Part shown: positions 12,364 through 24,170 of the stretch, piece by piece | Numbering within the stretch: position 1 is the first letter of the stretch | How the letters are laid out: each line of letters opens with the position of its first letter | NCBI GenBank assembly: GCA_051530055.1 | Contig: CM121342.1 | Span: forward strand, 14,694,001-14,758,000 | Source: Neoechinorhynchus agilis | Lineage: Eukaryota; Acanthocephala | Direction: 5' to 3' | DNA length: 64,000 nucleotides | Translations under genes and position numbers: made by a program | Notes under the pieces: generated by a model | Told to the model about the DNA's origin: nothing | What the model saw: only the letters and a program-made list of their open reading frames with translations | Database searches by the model: none

Positions 12364-15300
12364 TTAATCTATGAGCCACAATAGACCAGTTGATGGCGCT
12401 CCGTACAGATCTTCAATGGACGGAATCGATGGATGAGTAATAGGGCATGGTGCAAGGGTCTTTGATCCGATACCGAATGAAATGAGGGCGTTTTTGGTGA
12501 CTCCTTGTGCAAATAAGACGCTACCAGAAGCAATGAGTTCAACCTCACTCAAATGACATTCGGCAGAGATCAGTGCTTTATCGATAGGATTAACCACGGG
12601 ATTATTAAAGTTACGAGCATGGGTTACGTCTTTAGTTCTCGAAATATCGATGCAAATTAAGTTGCCGTTATTGGTTCCAATCCACAATTGCGAATCGATT
12701 ACGTGAATATAGGATATCTTAACTAATACAAGTCCAGATTTCTCGATCGGTGAACCAATCACCGATCTTTCAAATGGATCGACGTCTATATCTTGTATAA
12801 GAACGCGACTGTATACGTCGTAAATGTAGACACAACTTGTCCACCTTACTGTGACAAAGGCTAGCGGGTTTCGTTCATCATTAGTTCGCCGACTTTCACG
12901 GTATGTTGTACAAATAAAGCGAATTTGGTTCGTGTCGAGAGGAGATACTTCTAATCGATCTACAACGGTCAAACTCTGATCCACGACGTAGATCTGGTTT
13001 CGAATGCCACACCAACATTGATCTCTAGATACTCCGCACAATGCTCGAACCGAGTTGTGGCCACTGTCGGACATCTTTATTCGGTGGACAAATGACGAGT
13101 TCGGATCTTTGGGCCAGAGTCCGATGTGATTTCGATGGAAGATCACCAGGGTTCCATTCGACAATCCACAGAATACTCGACCGCGATGATGTCTTAATTG
13201 ATAGACAGTGGAATTTTTATGATTTTAGCGAATCGTAAAGCTCACATCATCGTCATTATAGAATGCTCCAGCTTTATTGTGGCCAATCGACTCGTTGTTT
13301 CGGCGTCATGGATGCTCAAACTAGTAATATTCTTAAAAATGCTTGCTTCATTTCTCCAAAAATCAAACCTGCCATGATGACCGCCGAGCCAAGCTGTACA
13401 TTTGTCAAACGGATAATCTTCATTTTGGTCATAATCTATTGCTGAGAAACAAAGTAATTTACACATAAAGAGATCAAGAATACTGGGATCTGTGCATTTG
13501 TATCGAAGGAAACACGAATTGAGCAATAAAACTTAAAAGGAAAGTTAATTAAGATTACAAAATAAGCGCAAAAGCCGAATACAATTGGCTAAACAGAACC
13601 CGTTCAGGGGTTGAAACCATCACAGTCACATATAAAATAGTTAGATGTAGGTTTTAGGTTTAAAATGAACCAAAAACACGATTCGGGCAGTTCAAAGAAA
13701 TGAATTGGCTTTCGCCTTCATGCTTCCTATTCACATTTTGTAATCCCGACGAGGACCAACCTTTTCCGATTTCCTTATCTCGTCTGCAAAATTCACATCC
13801 AACATCAAAGTCTTCTATAACTTCGTTGTATTCTGTTCCTGTACAAAGAGTAATAGTATTCATTCTATACATTTAAGTCATTCACTAGTACCTGGAACGA
13901 AGCAAAGACATCCACCAATCAACTGGTCGTTTACATTGAAGCTACTTTTGACTTCAATGAGTTCATTGTCGCCTTCAGGTTTACCAAGAACCAGAACTTG
14001 ACTTGTCGGATTTGCTTTCTTTACCACCAACCACCAATGGTTCTCGTCGCTGTCGTGGGAAGTATAACTCGATGCCATGTAGAATCTCTGGTTACAGGAA
14101 AAATCAAATTTATGGTTTTGCAATGTAGAATCACAGCTACTAGTGATACCTCTACTCCGTGAAAACATTTTTCAAGATTACAACAAAATATAGGAAGCTT
14201 TCGTGAGTCTCCTTTCGTAGTCGGTGCAAACCAGTGATTCTCTAATGAACGTTCGCCAATATCAGTATGCCTAGACTCACTAGAAACACCAAGCGCGTTT
14301 CGGAAATCACTCACTTAATTTCCGGAGCTGCGTGACTACTTATATGAAAGTTGCTTCCATGTTTCCTTGCAGTCTTTGGTCTGATGTAAAGACCATTGAG
14401 CGAGGGCGAATGACTGAACGAACGAGACATTCCGGAAATACCAGAATCCACGCTAGCAGATGACCCAGATAACAACGTGGAGAAAAATTGCCATATTCTA
14501 GTTCGTTTTCCGGTTCGTTCTGAAACGTCAGCACCTTCAGCCCCACATCGAACAGTGTTTTGCCATTTTAGAGCTTCGTCGAGCTCCATATACATTTGTT
14601 TGTATTTGTTCTTCTCATTTAGCACTCGGCAAATCTCTTCCCGTGTAAATAACCGCCTATCCCCGCCTGTATCGTCTTCCATTACCTGAAGAAACGTTCA
14701 TAAAACTATACTTTGTTCCAAAACTAAATACCTCACGGCCCAAATTAGTGTCCGTTTTCAAAACATCCAACTCTTTCTCCAACTCAGCGACTCTAATCTT
14801 ATACTTTTGCTTCTGAGCACTGGCCGTTGCCCACTCTTCACGGCTGATCTCGAGTTGACTAAGCACACACTAAACGCGGATCTAGAAATATTATAAGTCT
14901 CACGTTGAAAGCTCTTCGATCCTCTGTATCAAATCGTTCTTTAAAATGTTCAAAGCATTCCTATGGAAATGAAGAATAAGTCAATACAGCGTAACGAATA
15001 TTTTAGACCAGTTGAATTTACAGAATTGTCCTCCATAAAAAACCGGCACTGAAACGTGCAAAATTTAAAGATTCCTGGATTTCTTTGCCGTCTTGATCTG
15101 CTTGATCAAAGATCGATTGATATTGTTAAGAGCAGCGTAAAGTGCAATATGGGACATTTCTAGCAAGACATTAATTCAGTTAGCAATAAATAGAATGGGT
15201 TTTCATTAGATTTCGAAGTATCGTGTAGAGTGACCAGAAATATGCCTCAGAAAATAGAATAACAGTCTCTAAAATTCTCTTTGTTATACAGTCAGAAATG

Positions 15301-17178
15301 TTTCTTCAAAAATTTAACAAAAATGGCCTCTTTAGTTCATCGTATATTGAACTCGTTGGAAGGATTTCTCGTTTGTGAATAATTTCAGGTCGTACAAAAA
15401 ATTGTCAGTATTTATTAAAAGCTCCTCAAAAATTGCTTACTTTAGAAGTGTGTTACTTAGAAGTCTTCATTCGGTAAATAATATTTTTATTAAAGAAGTT
15501 CTGCGAACCTCGTCGGGTTCATCGTTAGTTTGTTAGTTATAAAAAGAGTGTAGAAAAGCTTCAATAAAAAATTATTTACCGGGTGAAGACTTCTAATCAT
15601 ATACCTCGCGTGTCGACTTTTCACTTACTTTGTTTCAATAAGTTCTGCATTTTCGGATATGAGCTTATCAACTTCGTGTGTCATTCCGTACAAGGACTTT
15701 TGAACTGACGAAAAGAAAGTTTAATAAGGGACCAAGTTTGACTTACTTGAGTTTTCATTGGAGTCACATAAAGAAGCTGTTCCATCTTCAAAGGCGAATC
15801 TATACAAAACATAAGTGCTTGTATCAGTGTGAAAAAATACGTTCATCTTACTCGGATTCCTCATCAGTTCCATTGTAGTTTTTCAATTCGGATTTGTCGA
15901 ATTCTAAAAATGTAAGCTAAAGATATGTTCGATAGGACAGATTTCTCAAGTTCTACATTCAACATTGACAACAATTAGCAATCTTTCTCGAACCTTTTAT
16001 CGGTTTACATTTACGAACAGAATCAGCTTCAAGTTTGAATGCTTCATAACTTGAATCGTCAAATTCCATCGAAAGATTGGCCAACACTTTAAAGCCTTCA
16101 TGCAAACATCCATACATCGACGTTCATGCAGATAATATTGACAGAGGGCACTCACCGGAACCCAAGGGTGTCGTAGGACTCACTGATCCATCATTTACAT
16201 GACTCCCATAACCCTTGGACGATTTAGGTAGCAAGGAACAAGATTCGGATCCAATAATGAAAGTAGAATCCAAACACTGGCTTTGTCTAAATGTCCCAGC
16301 ACCATTTATGTGCTCATAATGTTGCTTGAAAAGCTAAAAAGAATTTGCTTAGAGAAATTCTTTGCATACATACCTCTGCGTATCGTTCCCTCAACTTCAA
16401 ATGCGTTCTTTGAAGCTCTACATCTTTTTCCTCAAGTCGAACAACTATCTCAATTAGAGGTAAAATTGTGGCTAAAACTTAACCATTACCGTGATCATTC
16501 AAATTGCGTAATTTCACTTCATTGCTTTTAATCTTCATAACTAACTTTGCGATCTTTTCCTCGAAGGCACTTTTCTGATCTTCGTTATAATCCTCTAATT
16601 GAACGTATTTCTAAATTGTTTTCAATTTTTGATTAATAAGTAGCGCAAAACTTCTTCGAGGATTACCTGATCAGCTAATTGCTTCAGCTTAATTGCTCGT
16701 TGCCATTGAGTAAGTAGCTGCTCACGATCTTCCCTTAATAATTCATTATCGCTTTCCAAGTGCTGTTTATCCTGCCAAGCTGCGTCGAGAGATTCAAGTG
16801 CATTAATGACAAGTGAAAGGAGAACTCGGAAACTTTCCTCTCCATGTTGATTAATCACAGTTTCGAGTTCTTTATAAATGGCTGAGGCTAAATGGCTCAC
16901 TTTTTCACTCACATTATGGCCGCTACCAGTAAGACAATGGATTTCGATTCATAGGCACACTAGAATTCGACATCGATTGCATTAGCCGAGCCAAAAGAAG
17001 TAGTCGATATTGTTGAGCTCGATGAGATGGTCATATTCATTGGCAAGTGTTGTGATGGACTAGCTGCTGTCGTTGTGGTGGTGGTGGTGGTGGTGGATAA
17101 ATTAACTGATGGAGTCGTATTGGCTGGCATTGGATCCGACGAAGATGCACATTCTTCAACGTTTTTGTTGTCGGCCAT
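12364..17178 (-). CDS. JIP3/JIP4-like scaffold (unc-16 / sunday driver family), multi-exon
   Basis: JNK-interacting protein 3/4 homologue, a cytoplasmic scaffold that links JNK-pathway kinases and kinesin/dynein motors. The ATG at 17,178 is preceded by GGTTTCAG/AA, a 3' splice site. Exon 1 (16,961-17,178) codes for a low-complexity head with nine threonines. After a 38-nt intron, exon 2 (16,667-16,922) carries the RH1 domain ('VSHLASAIYKELE', 'NALESLD', 'DNELLREDREQL'). Coiled coil continues from 16,610 downward. An RH2-like block lies at about 14,540-14,682 ('FTREEICRVLNEKNKYKQ'). The C-terminal WD40-like propeller fills about 12,364-14,200, with 'TAWLGGHHGRF', 'SNGTLVIFHR', 'WCGIRNQIYVVD', 'DIDVDPF' and 'LWIGTNNGNLI' all matching JIP3/4. 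Middle exons (14.7-16.4 kb) are only partly placed. A hairpin element sits at 15.46-15.60 kb. Confidence 0.88.
15456..15598. mobile_element. MITE-like hairpin inside the JIP3-like gene
   Basis: Two arms of about 38 nt face each other: 15,456-15,495 (AGAAGTCTTCATTCGGTAAA...) and 15,560-15,598, whose complement reads AGAAGTCTTCACCCGGTAAA. The spacer is 64 nt and there is no coding matter. It is a small non-autonomous inverted-repeat element or a folded repeat, probably lying in an intron of the scaffold gene. Target-site duplications were not clear. Confidence 0.6.
17072..17097. repeat. GTG/GTT trinucleotide run coding for poly-Thr
   Basis: A pure-looking trinucleotide run inside exon 1 of the JIP3-like gene. 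On the coding strand it is ACA/ACC/ACG-type threonine codons, giving nine threonines in a row. Such runs change length easily, so allele differences are likely. Confidence 0.6.
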
Positions 17179-20150
17179 TTCTGAAACCTAATCAGAGGAA
17201 TGACAAATGGCTTCCGATATGGAAAGCACCAAAGTTGAGGTCGGTAGAGGAACTCCGCATGGAAAACTATGTACACTTCTGTGCGTAGGCGAAAAAGCTG
17301 TTCTGATTGTGGTGTAGCAGACAGAGTGCTGTTCCTCTAAGGAAGTTTGAATAGAGTCTGGCATGGGTATCTGGAGGAAAAGGAAGATGATGTGAACAGT
17401 CTTGGTCTCACATTAACCTTTAAGTCTGATACACGCCGAAAACTACGATTTATTACGAGAAAAAGAACGAGAATTCTGCCTCTAAAGTGCTTCATTTGAC
17501 GAAAAAACACACACGAGAAAACGGATTCTAATGGGAACGAATAATATGAGCAAATGGAGCTACACTACAAGAGAGAGCGATCTGAGAATGATGCAAGGAA
17601 GTGGAAGTTTTTTTGTATAGATATACGCCTCCATACTACGCATTCGCCTCTACATACCGAGAAGTCCATGAGAAAGCGGTAAAGTGAGCATTTTCAAGAC
17701 TCCCTAAAGGATTCAGTTTAATCAGTGCACTCTGTGCAGCTCGTAAATTGAGTGGTAGTGGCGGAAGCGAGAAAACAAAAGGGCGGAGTTATTTTACACA
17801 CACAAAAAACCCCACTCTGTGACCCAATGAAGTAGTGAAGGCCAAATTCGATCAATGTATAAAAATTCGAGAAAAAAAGATCATTTATGGGGAATATTTG
17901 TTCGTCTTCACAAACACACACACACATATTTCGATATTAGAAAAAAATTCAACAACGGAAAAAGTGCAATGGAAATAGTCCACTTTTCAACGAATTTCTA
18001 TGTAGTAGAGGTAAATATTCACAGAAGTATAACAAATCCATTCTGAAACGATTTGATCAATATGCCGTTGAAGATGGTCCTTTGTGTAAATCTAGACGTG
18101 AAAAGCGATGGCTCTTAACGAGCCAACGGAGTTGCCCAGTTTTATTTAAGTGGAAAATCTATCTCTAGGCTTCATATATTTAGAAATAATTGTTGTGTGT
18201 GCTTGATATTTAGACGAGATAATGTTTATAGGTATAATTTTGAGAAAAAATCCGAGTAGAAATCTTTTGAATAAGTAATTTCGAATACTTATCTTGTTTT
18301 CTCTGGGTGATAAAATTCGACTTGGCATGAATGTTTTAGCGTCAATATCAATAACGGCCGCAAAACGCGAGAGCCAGGGTTTAAAAATTATGCAAAGTTA
18401 TGATCCGAAAATCCTTGGAAACTTTTGACCGCCATAAAAACATTTTACTTGCCTTCATTTGCTTAAGCAGTTTGTCTAACTTATAAGGACTTTTTTCGCC
18501 TTAAGAACTAGAAAAATGATCTTTAGCGAATCTAAGTTTATATCTTCCAACATTTATTAGACTAATCGAACCAAGCATCAACCAGTTTTCCTACTGACCA
18601 CATAACGATTCGTTTACCACGGAGCGACATCAGTAATGAGCCACCCACTTAAGCCTTTTAAAACTCACTGTGATCTCCAATTACTTGGTTTTTCACTTAA
18701 TACCATTCAAAAAATCGTTTTATCGTTTAAAACCTCGCTTTGATGGCCTAAACAATAAATTGCGCATCGGTTCAATATGATGAGTTGGATGAAAAAATTG
18801 TAGCTTGACAATCTTAATAGATTTGAGATTAAAGTCTGCTTAACAGCGGAATTATTATAGACAATTTACTTCTCCGTTTTTGGCTTCACAGATAAATTTT
18901 TATAGAAGACGAGAGCAGAAGGTGAATAATGCACCATTATATTCCTCCGAGAAATTCCGACTGAATTCCGGGATGAAAATATATTGTATTCCTTATCATG
19001 GGTATCGTTAACAAAAATCTCATCACAACGAATACCGAAATAAAAAATACCTACCTATGGAACGTTTCTTAGAAATGCCATTTTTAAGAACTTGGAAACG
19101 CGATTCTCACTTCCTACACCGCCTCACCGCATCCACCAACTCGCTGCTATTCGTCGTTATGTAGTGAGTGTTTACGTTGCATGGTGATTTTAGTGTAGAG
19201 GTAGCTGAGGCGTCAAGCGCAATTGTTTTTCGAGCTTTCCTCGCAATAAAGTTAGTGTTCCTATAGCTCTATTTAACATGTGAGACAAAAAATTCAATTG
19301 TGTGCAAGCGCAGGAATTTTTCTATAGCGATTAAAAATCGTTATAGTTCTTTTGCTTAATGGTAGACGATATTTTATTGAACCAAATTTGCACGATATCT
19401 TCTCATATCTTTCTAAACCCGCAACTTCATTTGCTCATAAAATCAGCAAATCAATAGAAGTTTTCAGTATGTTGCAAATTTATTGATCCTTACTTTTAAA
19501 TAATATTTTACCATTTAGAACTAGAATATTCTTCGTTTCTTATAAGTTTCGTTTGGAAACTGAAAACCCTTAAAAAATTCCCATATCGTGATAATTTGTT
19601 GTTAATCTTCTAATTATTCGAAAGTTTAGAAAAAACTCAACTAACTATTTAAAATCTACCTGTGCAGAAGTAAAACAAGCAAATTTTTATATGGACCGAA
19701 ATTAACGAGACAATAAATTTCAACCATTAAATGCCTTATGTTTTGTGATCATAAATATTCATTCTATATCCTATCACTGGCGATCCGAGATCACGATCAT
19801 TCCTCCTGCAAAACATAAGTTTGACTGCGCAAATGGAAGGAACGCTGTATTCGTCATTTCGACCGTTACACCAGGACGGCAGCTCAGCGGTTCCAGAACC
19901 ATGGTGGGAGTGTTTATAAAGAAAATTTGTAGAAAATGTTTAAGCATTAAATCGTTTTTTAGTAAATTCTTTTAAATGAACCAGAGACTAAAAGCCCAAG
20001 TAAATTTTACCTTGCAATTTTTTTAAGAAAAAGAACACCTTTTAATATCGTTTTCCGTCAAGTCGTCTAAGCTACAGACTACATTTGAGGAAGAAAAATT
20101 TTGTGCGTTAGGAAAGATCGTTCGACATTTTTATAGAAATTATCCCTGTT
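17179..20150. other. Intergenic, about 3 kb
   Basis: 5' region of the JIP3-like gene and 3' flank of the next minus-strand gene. Short open frames occur (17,718-17,927 and 19,745-19,975, among others), but none has splice structure or recognisable content. A short CA run is at 17,913-17,926. A small palindrome, AAGTAATTTCGAATACTT, lies near 18,274. I see no RNA gene or known repeat. Confidence 0.4.
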
Positions 20151-20954
20151 TCAAGAAAATACACTCCAGTACTTTAAAAATAATTTATGTGGATAAAGAG
20201 CAGAAGAGATCTTTTTAGGTGGAATTTCCCAGAATTTATTTGTAGGATGAACTCCGTACATACGAACAACGTCGGTAAAAACATGGGCCATGGCAGCATC
20301 TACAATCGGGCGCATGATTCTCGCTCTCGTCGATAGAAAATAGTTCTCATAACAAGCGGACTCGCCATCCTTTTGAAATCGAACTTCTGTTATCTTTTCC
20401 ATTTCCATATCACGAATTCTTTCTTTAAGTTCATAAACATATTCTTTAAAATGATTGAACATGTTTTCTGTACTGTATTTCATTAGAACAATATCTTGTC
20501 CAAAAACCTGACAGTTGTTCGCAGGTATGGGAATTTCTCTCAAATATCGACCTCTGTGTTTCTTTTTTATCGCTTTCTTCAAGTCTTCAAGGTATTGAAA
20601 TAGCCGTTTATAAGTTCGGTTATAAAAAACGGATTGTGCTTTTCGTTGATAAAATGAAGCCTCACAATCTATAAATGGCTTTGATGGCTTCAATCTCACA
20701 GGCATAGTTCTGTAATTTTCCGCCATTTCAGCAACGTAAGCCTTTGTAATATTGCGGCAATCAAAGTACCGTAAAATCGATGGAGTGTAGTCTCGCCATT
20801 TTCCATTACAAATCGCTTCGTTCCGGTCCATTATGTAGGCGGTATCCGTATTGCGAGTCGCATGAAGGACCTGTATTTTCAAAAAGAATGCTTTAGAGAA
20901 TCCAGAAATACTCACGAATTGAAAAACGAAAAAATCTGAGATTTCATCGCCCAT
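20151..20954 (-). CDS. Hypothetical protein, two exons, 252 aa
   Basis: Exon 1 is 20,916-20,954 (13 codons, MGDEISDFFVFQF). A 45-nt intron with GTGAG...CAG ends follows (20,871-20,915). Exon 2 is 20,151-20,870. I do not recognise the family. The protein is soluble-looking, rich in Lys/Arg/Tyr and aromatic residues, with a basic middle (KKAIKKKHRGR around residue 130), a helical acidic/basic stretch after it (YVYELKERIRDMEMEK) and a C-terminal IPPKK. There is no signal peptide, no membrane segment and no Cys/His cluster. The clean splice, a long uninterrupted exon and even codon use support a real gene. No 3' splice site is seen right before this ATG, unlike most neighbours. Confidence 0.6.
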   Translation of the reverse strand: MGDEISDFFVFQFVSISGFSKAFFLKIQVLHATRNTDTAYIMDRNEAICNGKWRDYTPSILRYFDCRNITKAYVAEMAENYRTMPVRLKPSKPFIDCEASFYQRKAQSVFYNRTYKRLFQYLEDLKKAIKKKHRGRYLREIPIPANNCQVFGQDIVLMKYSTENMFNHFKEYVYELKERIRDMEMEKITEVRFQKDGESACYENYFLSTRARIMRPIVDAAMAHVFTDVVRMYGVHPTNKFWEIPPKKISSALYPHKLFLKYWSVFS

Positions 20955-21039
20955 TGTTCATCAATTCATAGAGCGTAGATGTATTATCAAATGCTGCCAT
21001 GGTAACGTCCTAGCGAGACAGATACTCTAGGAATCACCA

Positions 21040-22660
21040 AAAGTTAAAGCTTGGCCGCATTCACAGTATTCAGGGCACGACTAAGAATTGCGTTCACTTC
21101 GGCGTGTCGTGAGTACCTCCCGCCTGATTGCCGACAGACGAGACCACGACGCCCCGATGGTTCCACGGTCACTCCGTAATGGCAGCGATGGGATGTGCAC
21201 ATCGGTACCCCAAGTCTCAGGGACCCTGCAATCCTTACTGTTTCGTCAGTGTACCCACAGAAGCGATTGGGATAGCATTCAGCCAATCACCCGATTCTCT
21301 TGTAGAGACAGCTGCCAATCGAATTCTGTTCACCAGGTCACGAGAATCTGAAATTAAAGAGTTATGAGTTCTCGCTACCAACGATGAGTCCAAACTGATT
21401 GTTTGCAACCGTTGACGGGGACCTTCTTGCTACCGGAATATTCACACCAAAGACTAACAGCGACTGAACTATTTCCCGGCTTACTTCATACGATCCCAAA
21501 TAAGCTGGCAGAGAAATATCTTCTGCTTTTCGGTAAGGTTAGGACTCTTGACGTCAGGCCTCGTCCGACAGCTGAGTATTTAAAATTTTCTCGAGAAAGG
21601 CTTTCACCGTCTCGTGTAATTTTTCCAGCTTATCCTTTTGTCTACAAAGAGGTGCTGTGCGAAGCTTATACAGCAATTTTGGAATGAAGAGGGTGTTCTT
21701 GATCGGGAACAGAGCCTCGTGTGAAGATAATTCATGCTTCCTAGAAGACTCAACCGGTCTAGAGTGATTAATTCTATCCCGGGGGCAGGTTCTAAAAATC
21801 TTTCACGATAGCACAAAACGTGGTTATTGAACAACAAACGCACTCCCATAGGCATCAGCGAAATAGCGAAATGCTTCTGGTGCGTGATCTCTAACTACTT
21901 CGAGCAAATCTGCTCGGTGAAGTGTGTTGAATGTATTTTTGAAATCACATTTCAAGATCACGCACGGCTTTCAGTTTTCGGTGATATAAGTGCGGAGTTA
22001 ATGAACGATCGCCTCTGCACCACAAGATGTACATCAGCCCACAACTGAGTCGGGCGAAGCTGCATCTCTACCTCTTCAACGATCCATTTATTTAAAATTT
22101 TTGCTGTCAAACATCGCAGAGTTGTTCCAAGCGTAAAGGGACGAATCCCCTTCCTTTTTCGCTAGGGTATACAGCGATACACCGAAAAATAGCTCAATTG
22201 CTTTCGGAATCACCCCTTCCCCCCCTGCAAATTGGTCGAATAGACGTGCCAATGCATCTTCAAGGGACTGAGTAGCGTCACCTACTAAAAATGAAGTCAT
22301 ATTTTTTAGGTATTGGGACCGGAGCCCGTCTAGCCCGTGAGCTGCTCCGTTGGCAAAAGAAGAGATTGCCATCTTCACTTCTGATTTCGATGATAAAACA
22401 TAAGGGATCGTATCGAAGGACGAGGATACTTCGAAATACTGCCGACCGCCGTCACTCTGATGTTTGGAACGAAGAGTTCGTAAAGTTTCTTGGTTATCTT
22501 TGGCGACACTGTCCATTGATGATAAAAGGCGAACTGCTCCTCTAACATCTCAGTCTGCGATTTTCGAGGAAACGCGTTCAGCAAGCGATCTATTTGAATT
22601 GCGGCTGTGGTCAGGCTCCTTGACACGTTCTTTTCGTAGCTCGCATGCTGTCGAAAGTCA
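21040..22660 (-). mobile_element. RLE-type LINE, RT to Cys/His region (decayed)
   Basis: Third piece of the RLE LINE family, on the minus strand, so the 5' side is near 22.66 kb. About 22.09-22.45 kb holds the start of the reverse transcriptase ('SSFDTIPYVLSSKSEV', 'AISSFANGAAHGLDGLR'). About 21.83-21.99 kb holds RT motif A in another frame ('LKCDFKNTFNTLHRADLLEV', then 'RDHAPEAFRYF'). About 21.70-21.78 kb has 'GIELITLDRLSLLGS'. About 21.04-21.29 kb has the Cys/His region ('AGSLRLGVPMC', 'GRYSRHAEVNAILSRAL'), matching 'AVSLRLGLPIC' and 'GRFRRHAEINAILSRTL' of the copy at 1-1135. The nuclease core is gone. Frames change several times, so it is dead, yet the amino-acid blocks stay well kept. It lies 86 bp from the 20.2-kb gene. 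Confidence 0.75.
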
Positions 22661-22848
22661 TTGAGTAAAATTTTTTGTCAAACGAAAAATTTTCAATAAA
22701 AAAGTTCGACTGCAGTTCTAGCTCGTACAGTCAGTACACTTATACAGTATTTTTTACAAGTGAACGGCAAAATAAATGTACTGTATTTCAATTCAATAAA
22801 ATATGTTTTATCCGGGATTATAATCACCACAACTACAAATCAATTTAA
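22661..22848. other. Spacer between LINE remnant and RWDD1-like gene
   Basis: AT-rich 188 bp that includes the 3' flank of the RWDD1-like gene and the LINE's 5' junction. There is a short inverted run around GTACAGTCAGTACACTTATACAG (near 22,727), too short to call an element. Confidence 0.35.
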
Positions 22849-23541
22849 TCATTCAAAAGCGTCGATATCATCAACAAATAAAGATTCGTCTACATCAAGA
22901 TCATCATCTTCATCGAATATGAGATCTTCGCCTTCCTTAATGTCAATATCTTCCTCCTCCTCGATAACCAAATGCTGTTCAAATAACTGCCTACCGGTCA
23001 ATCTTCTTTCGAACTCCGCACTTTTGGACGAAGACAGAGACTCAGAACCCTTCAGTTCTGCCAAAAACTGTTCATTCCACGCATTGAACGTTTCCGCAGT
23101 CACTCTCGTGCCTTCAAACTTAAGCATGGCTTGTCTTTGCTCTTCTTCGGATTTCCGTATCCGCTCTTCTTCCTTTACGGCTTCGATCTGGAACCTCTTA
23201 TGAATGAACATATCCTCAATGTCACTGCATATTTGGTAGACCGCTTCGTGTCCCAAATACTTACGACCAATCGTCTCAGCACTCCGCTTCAGAGCAAAGA
23301 ATTCGTGATCTTGTAGCAGATCATTTGGGCTCAGACGAATATCGGTTACAATTGCAGCTGATTCAGTCGGATATCCGTCTGGAAGGACGATATCGATTGA
23401 GACATTTCCAGAACCACTGTCCTTTTCATGCACAATAATCGTGAGCTGCGGTTCACCCTTTTCCGAATCAGGTCGCCTCTTAAAATCAGAATCAAACATG
23501 GATTCGAGAACCAATAACTCGTCTACAACTTCAGGTTTCAT
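22849..23541 (-). CDS. RWD-domain protein, RWDD1/DFRP2-like, 230 aa
   Basis: Single-exon frame coding for an N-terminal RWD domain (residues about 1-115: 'VDELLVLESMFDSDF', 'YPTESAAIV') and then a charged helix ('EAVKEEERIRKSEEEQRQ'). The tail is the RWDD1/GIR2 type: 'GTRVTAETFNAWNEQFLAEL', 'RRLTGRQLFEQ' and an acidic end with 'VDESLF'. In other species RWDD1 (DFRP2/Gir2) binds and stabilises the GTPase DRG2 and touches the ribosome and Gcn1. The start at 23,541 is chosen because the RWD domain begins there and the sequence just before is GCTTTTTAG/AA, a 3' splice site. The open frame runs 79 codons further upstream into a minisatellite, and that part is not protein-like. Confidence 0.88.
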   Translation of the reverse strand: MKPEVVDELLVLESMFDSDFKRRPDSEKGEPQLTIIVHEKDSGSGNVSIDIVLPDGYPTESAAIVTDIRLSPNDLLQDHEFFALKRSAETIGRKYLGHEAVYQICSDIEDMFIHKRFQIEAVKEEERIRKSEEEQRQAMLKFEGTRVTAETFNAWNEQFLAELKGSESLSSSKSAEFERRLTGRQLFEQHLVIEEEEDIDIKEGEDLIFDEDDDLDVDESLFVDDIDAFE

Positions 23542-23752
23542 TTCTAAAAAGCTAACCAGTCTAAAGGATTGTGACCAAATCCGCAGCCAAACGCTAATTG
23601 ACGACCGCTCCTTTGGTCTCGCTTCGGCTCTACGCTTATTCGTGGCTTGCTCAATCCTTGCGACATTCAAATTGGGTGCCAAGACGGACAAAACAGGAAC
23701 CCACGGGCTTGACTTTATAAAAACGATAGCGCCACAGAATAGTGAATACTGT

Positions 23753-24170
23753 AAAAAGTAGACCTTTGGCAACGGCACGCATTCCCCCTCTTCTCGAGCT
23801 GGTCGGTTTGATCGGGAATGGCGGAAAAGAAAAATTCCGTGGGAAGAGGTCGTCTTCTTGGGGATTCACCTGCCCGAATACTCTAAAAAGTAGACCCTTG
23901 GCAACAGCAGGCATTTCACCTCTTCTCGAGCCGGTCGGTTTGAGCAAAAATGACGGAAAGGCTCCCTGGAAAACGGCAGTCTCCTTGGGGATTCACCTGC
24001 CAGAATAATCTAAAAAGTAGACCTTCGGCAACGGCAGGCATTCAACCTCTTCCTGAGCGGGTCGGTTTGAGCAGAAATGGCGGAAAAGGCTTCCCAGAAA
24101 AGGGCAGTCTCCTTGGGGATTCACTTGGCCGGATACTCTAAAAAGTAGACCTTTGGCAACGGCAGGTCGG
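23753..24170. repeat. Minisatellite, about 130-bp unit, 3.2 copies
   Basis: Units start with AAAAAGTAGACC at 23,753, 23,885, 24,012 and 24,140, giving spacings of 132, 127 and 128 bp. Each unit has TTGGCAACGGCA(G/C)GCATT, CTCTTC..GAGC.GGTCGGTTTG and TTGGGGATTCAC. GC content is clearly above the flanks. It sits on the 5' side of the RWDD1-like gene, so it may lie in that gene's promoter or outron. Short frames run through it on both strands because the unit lacks stops, which is not evidence of coding. Confidence 0.85.

Noticed and set aside
23542-23778. N-terminal extension of the RWDD1-like protein
   Set aside because: The extra 79 residues start in the minisatellite, have no RWD homology, and a 3' splice site stands just before the inner ATG.
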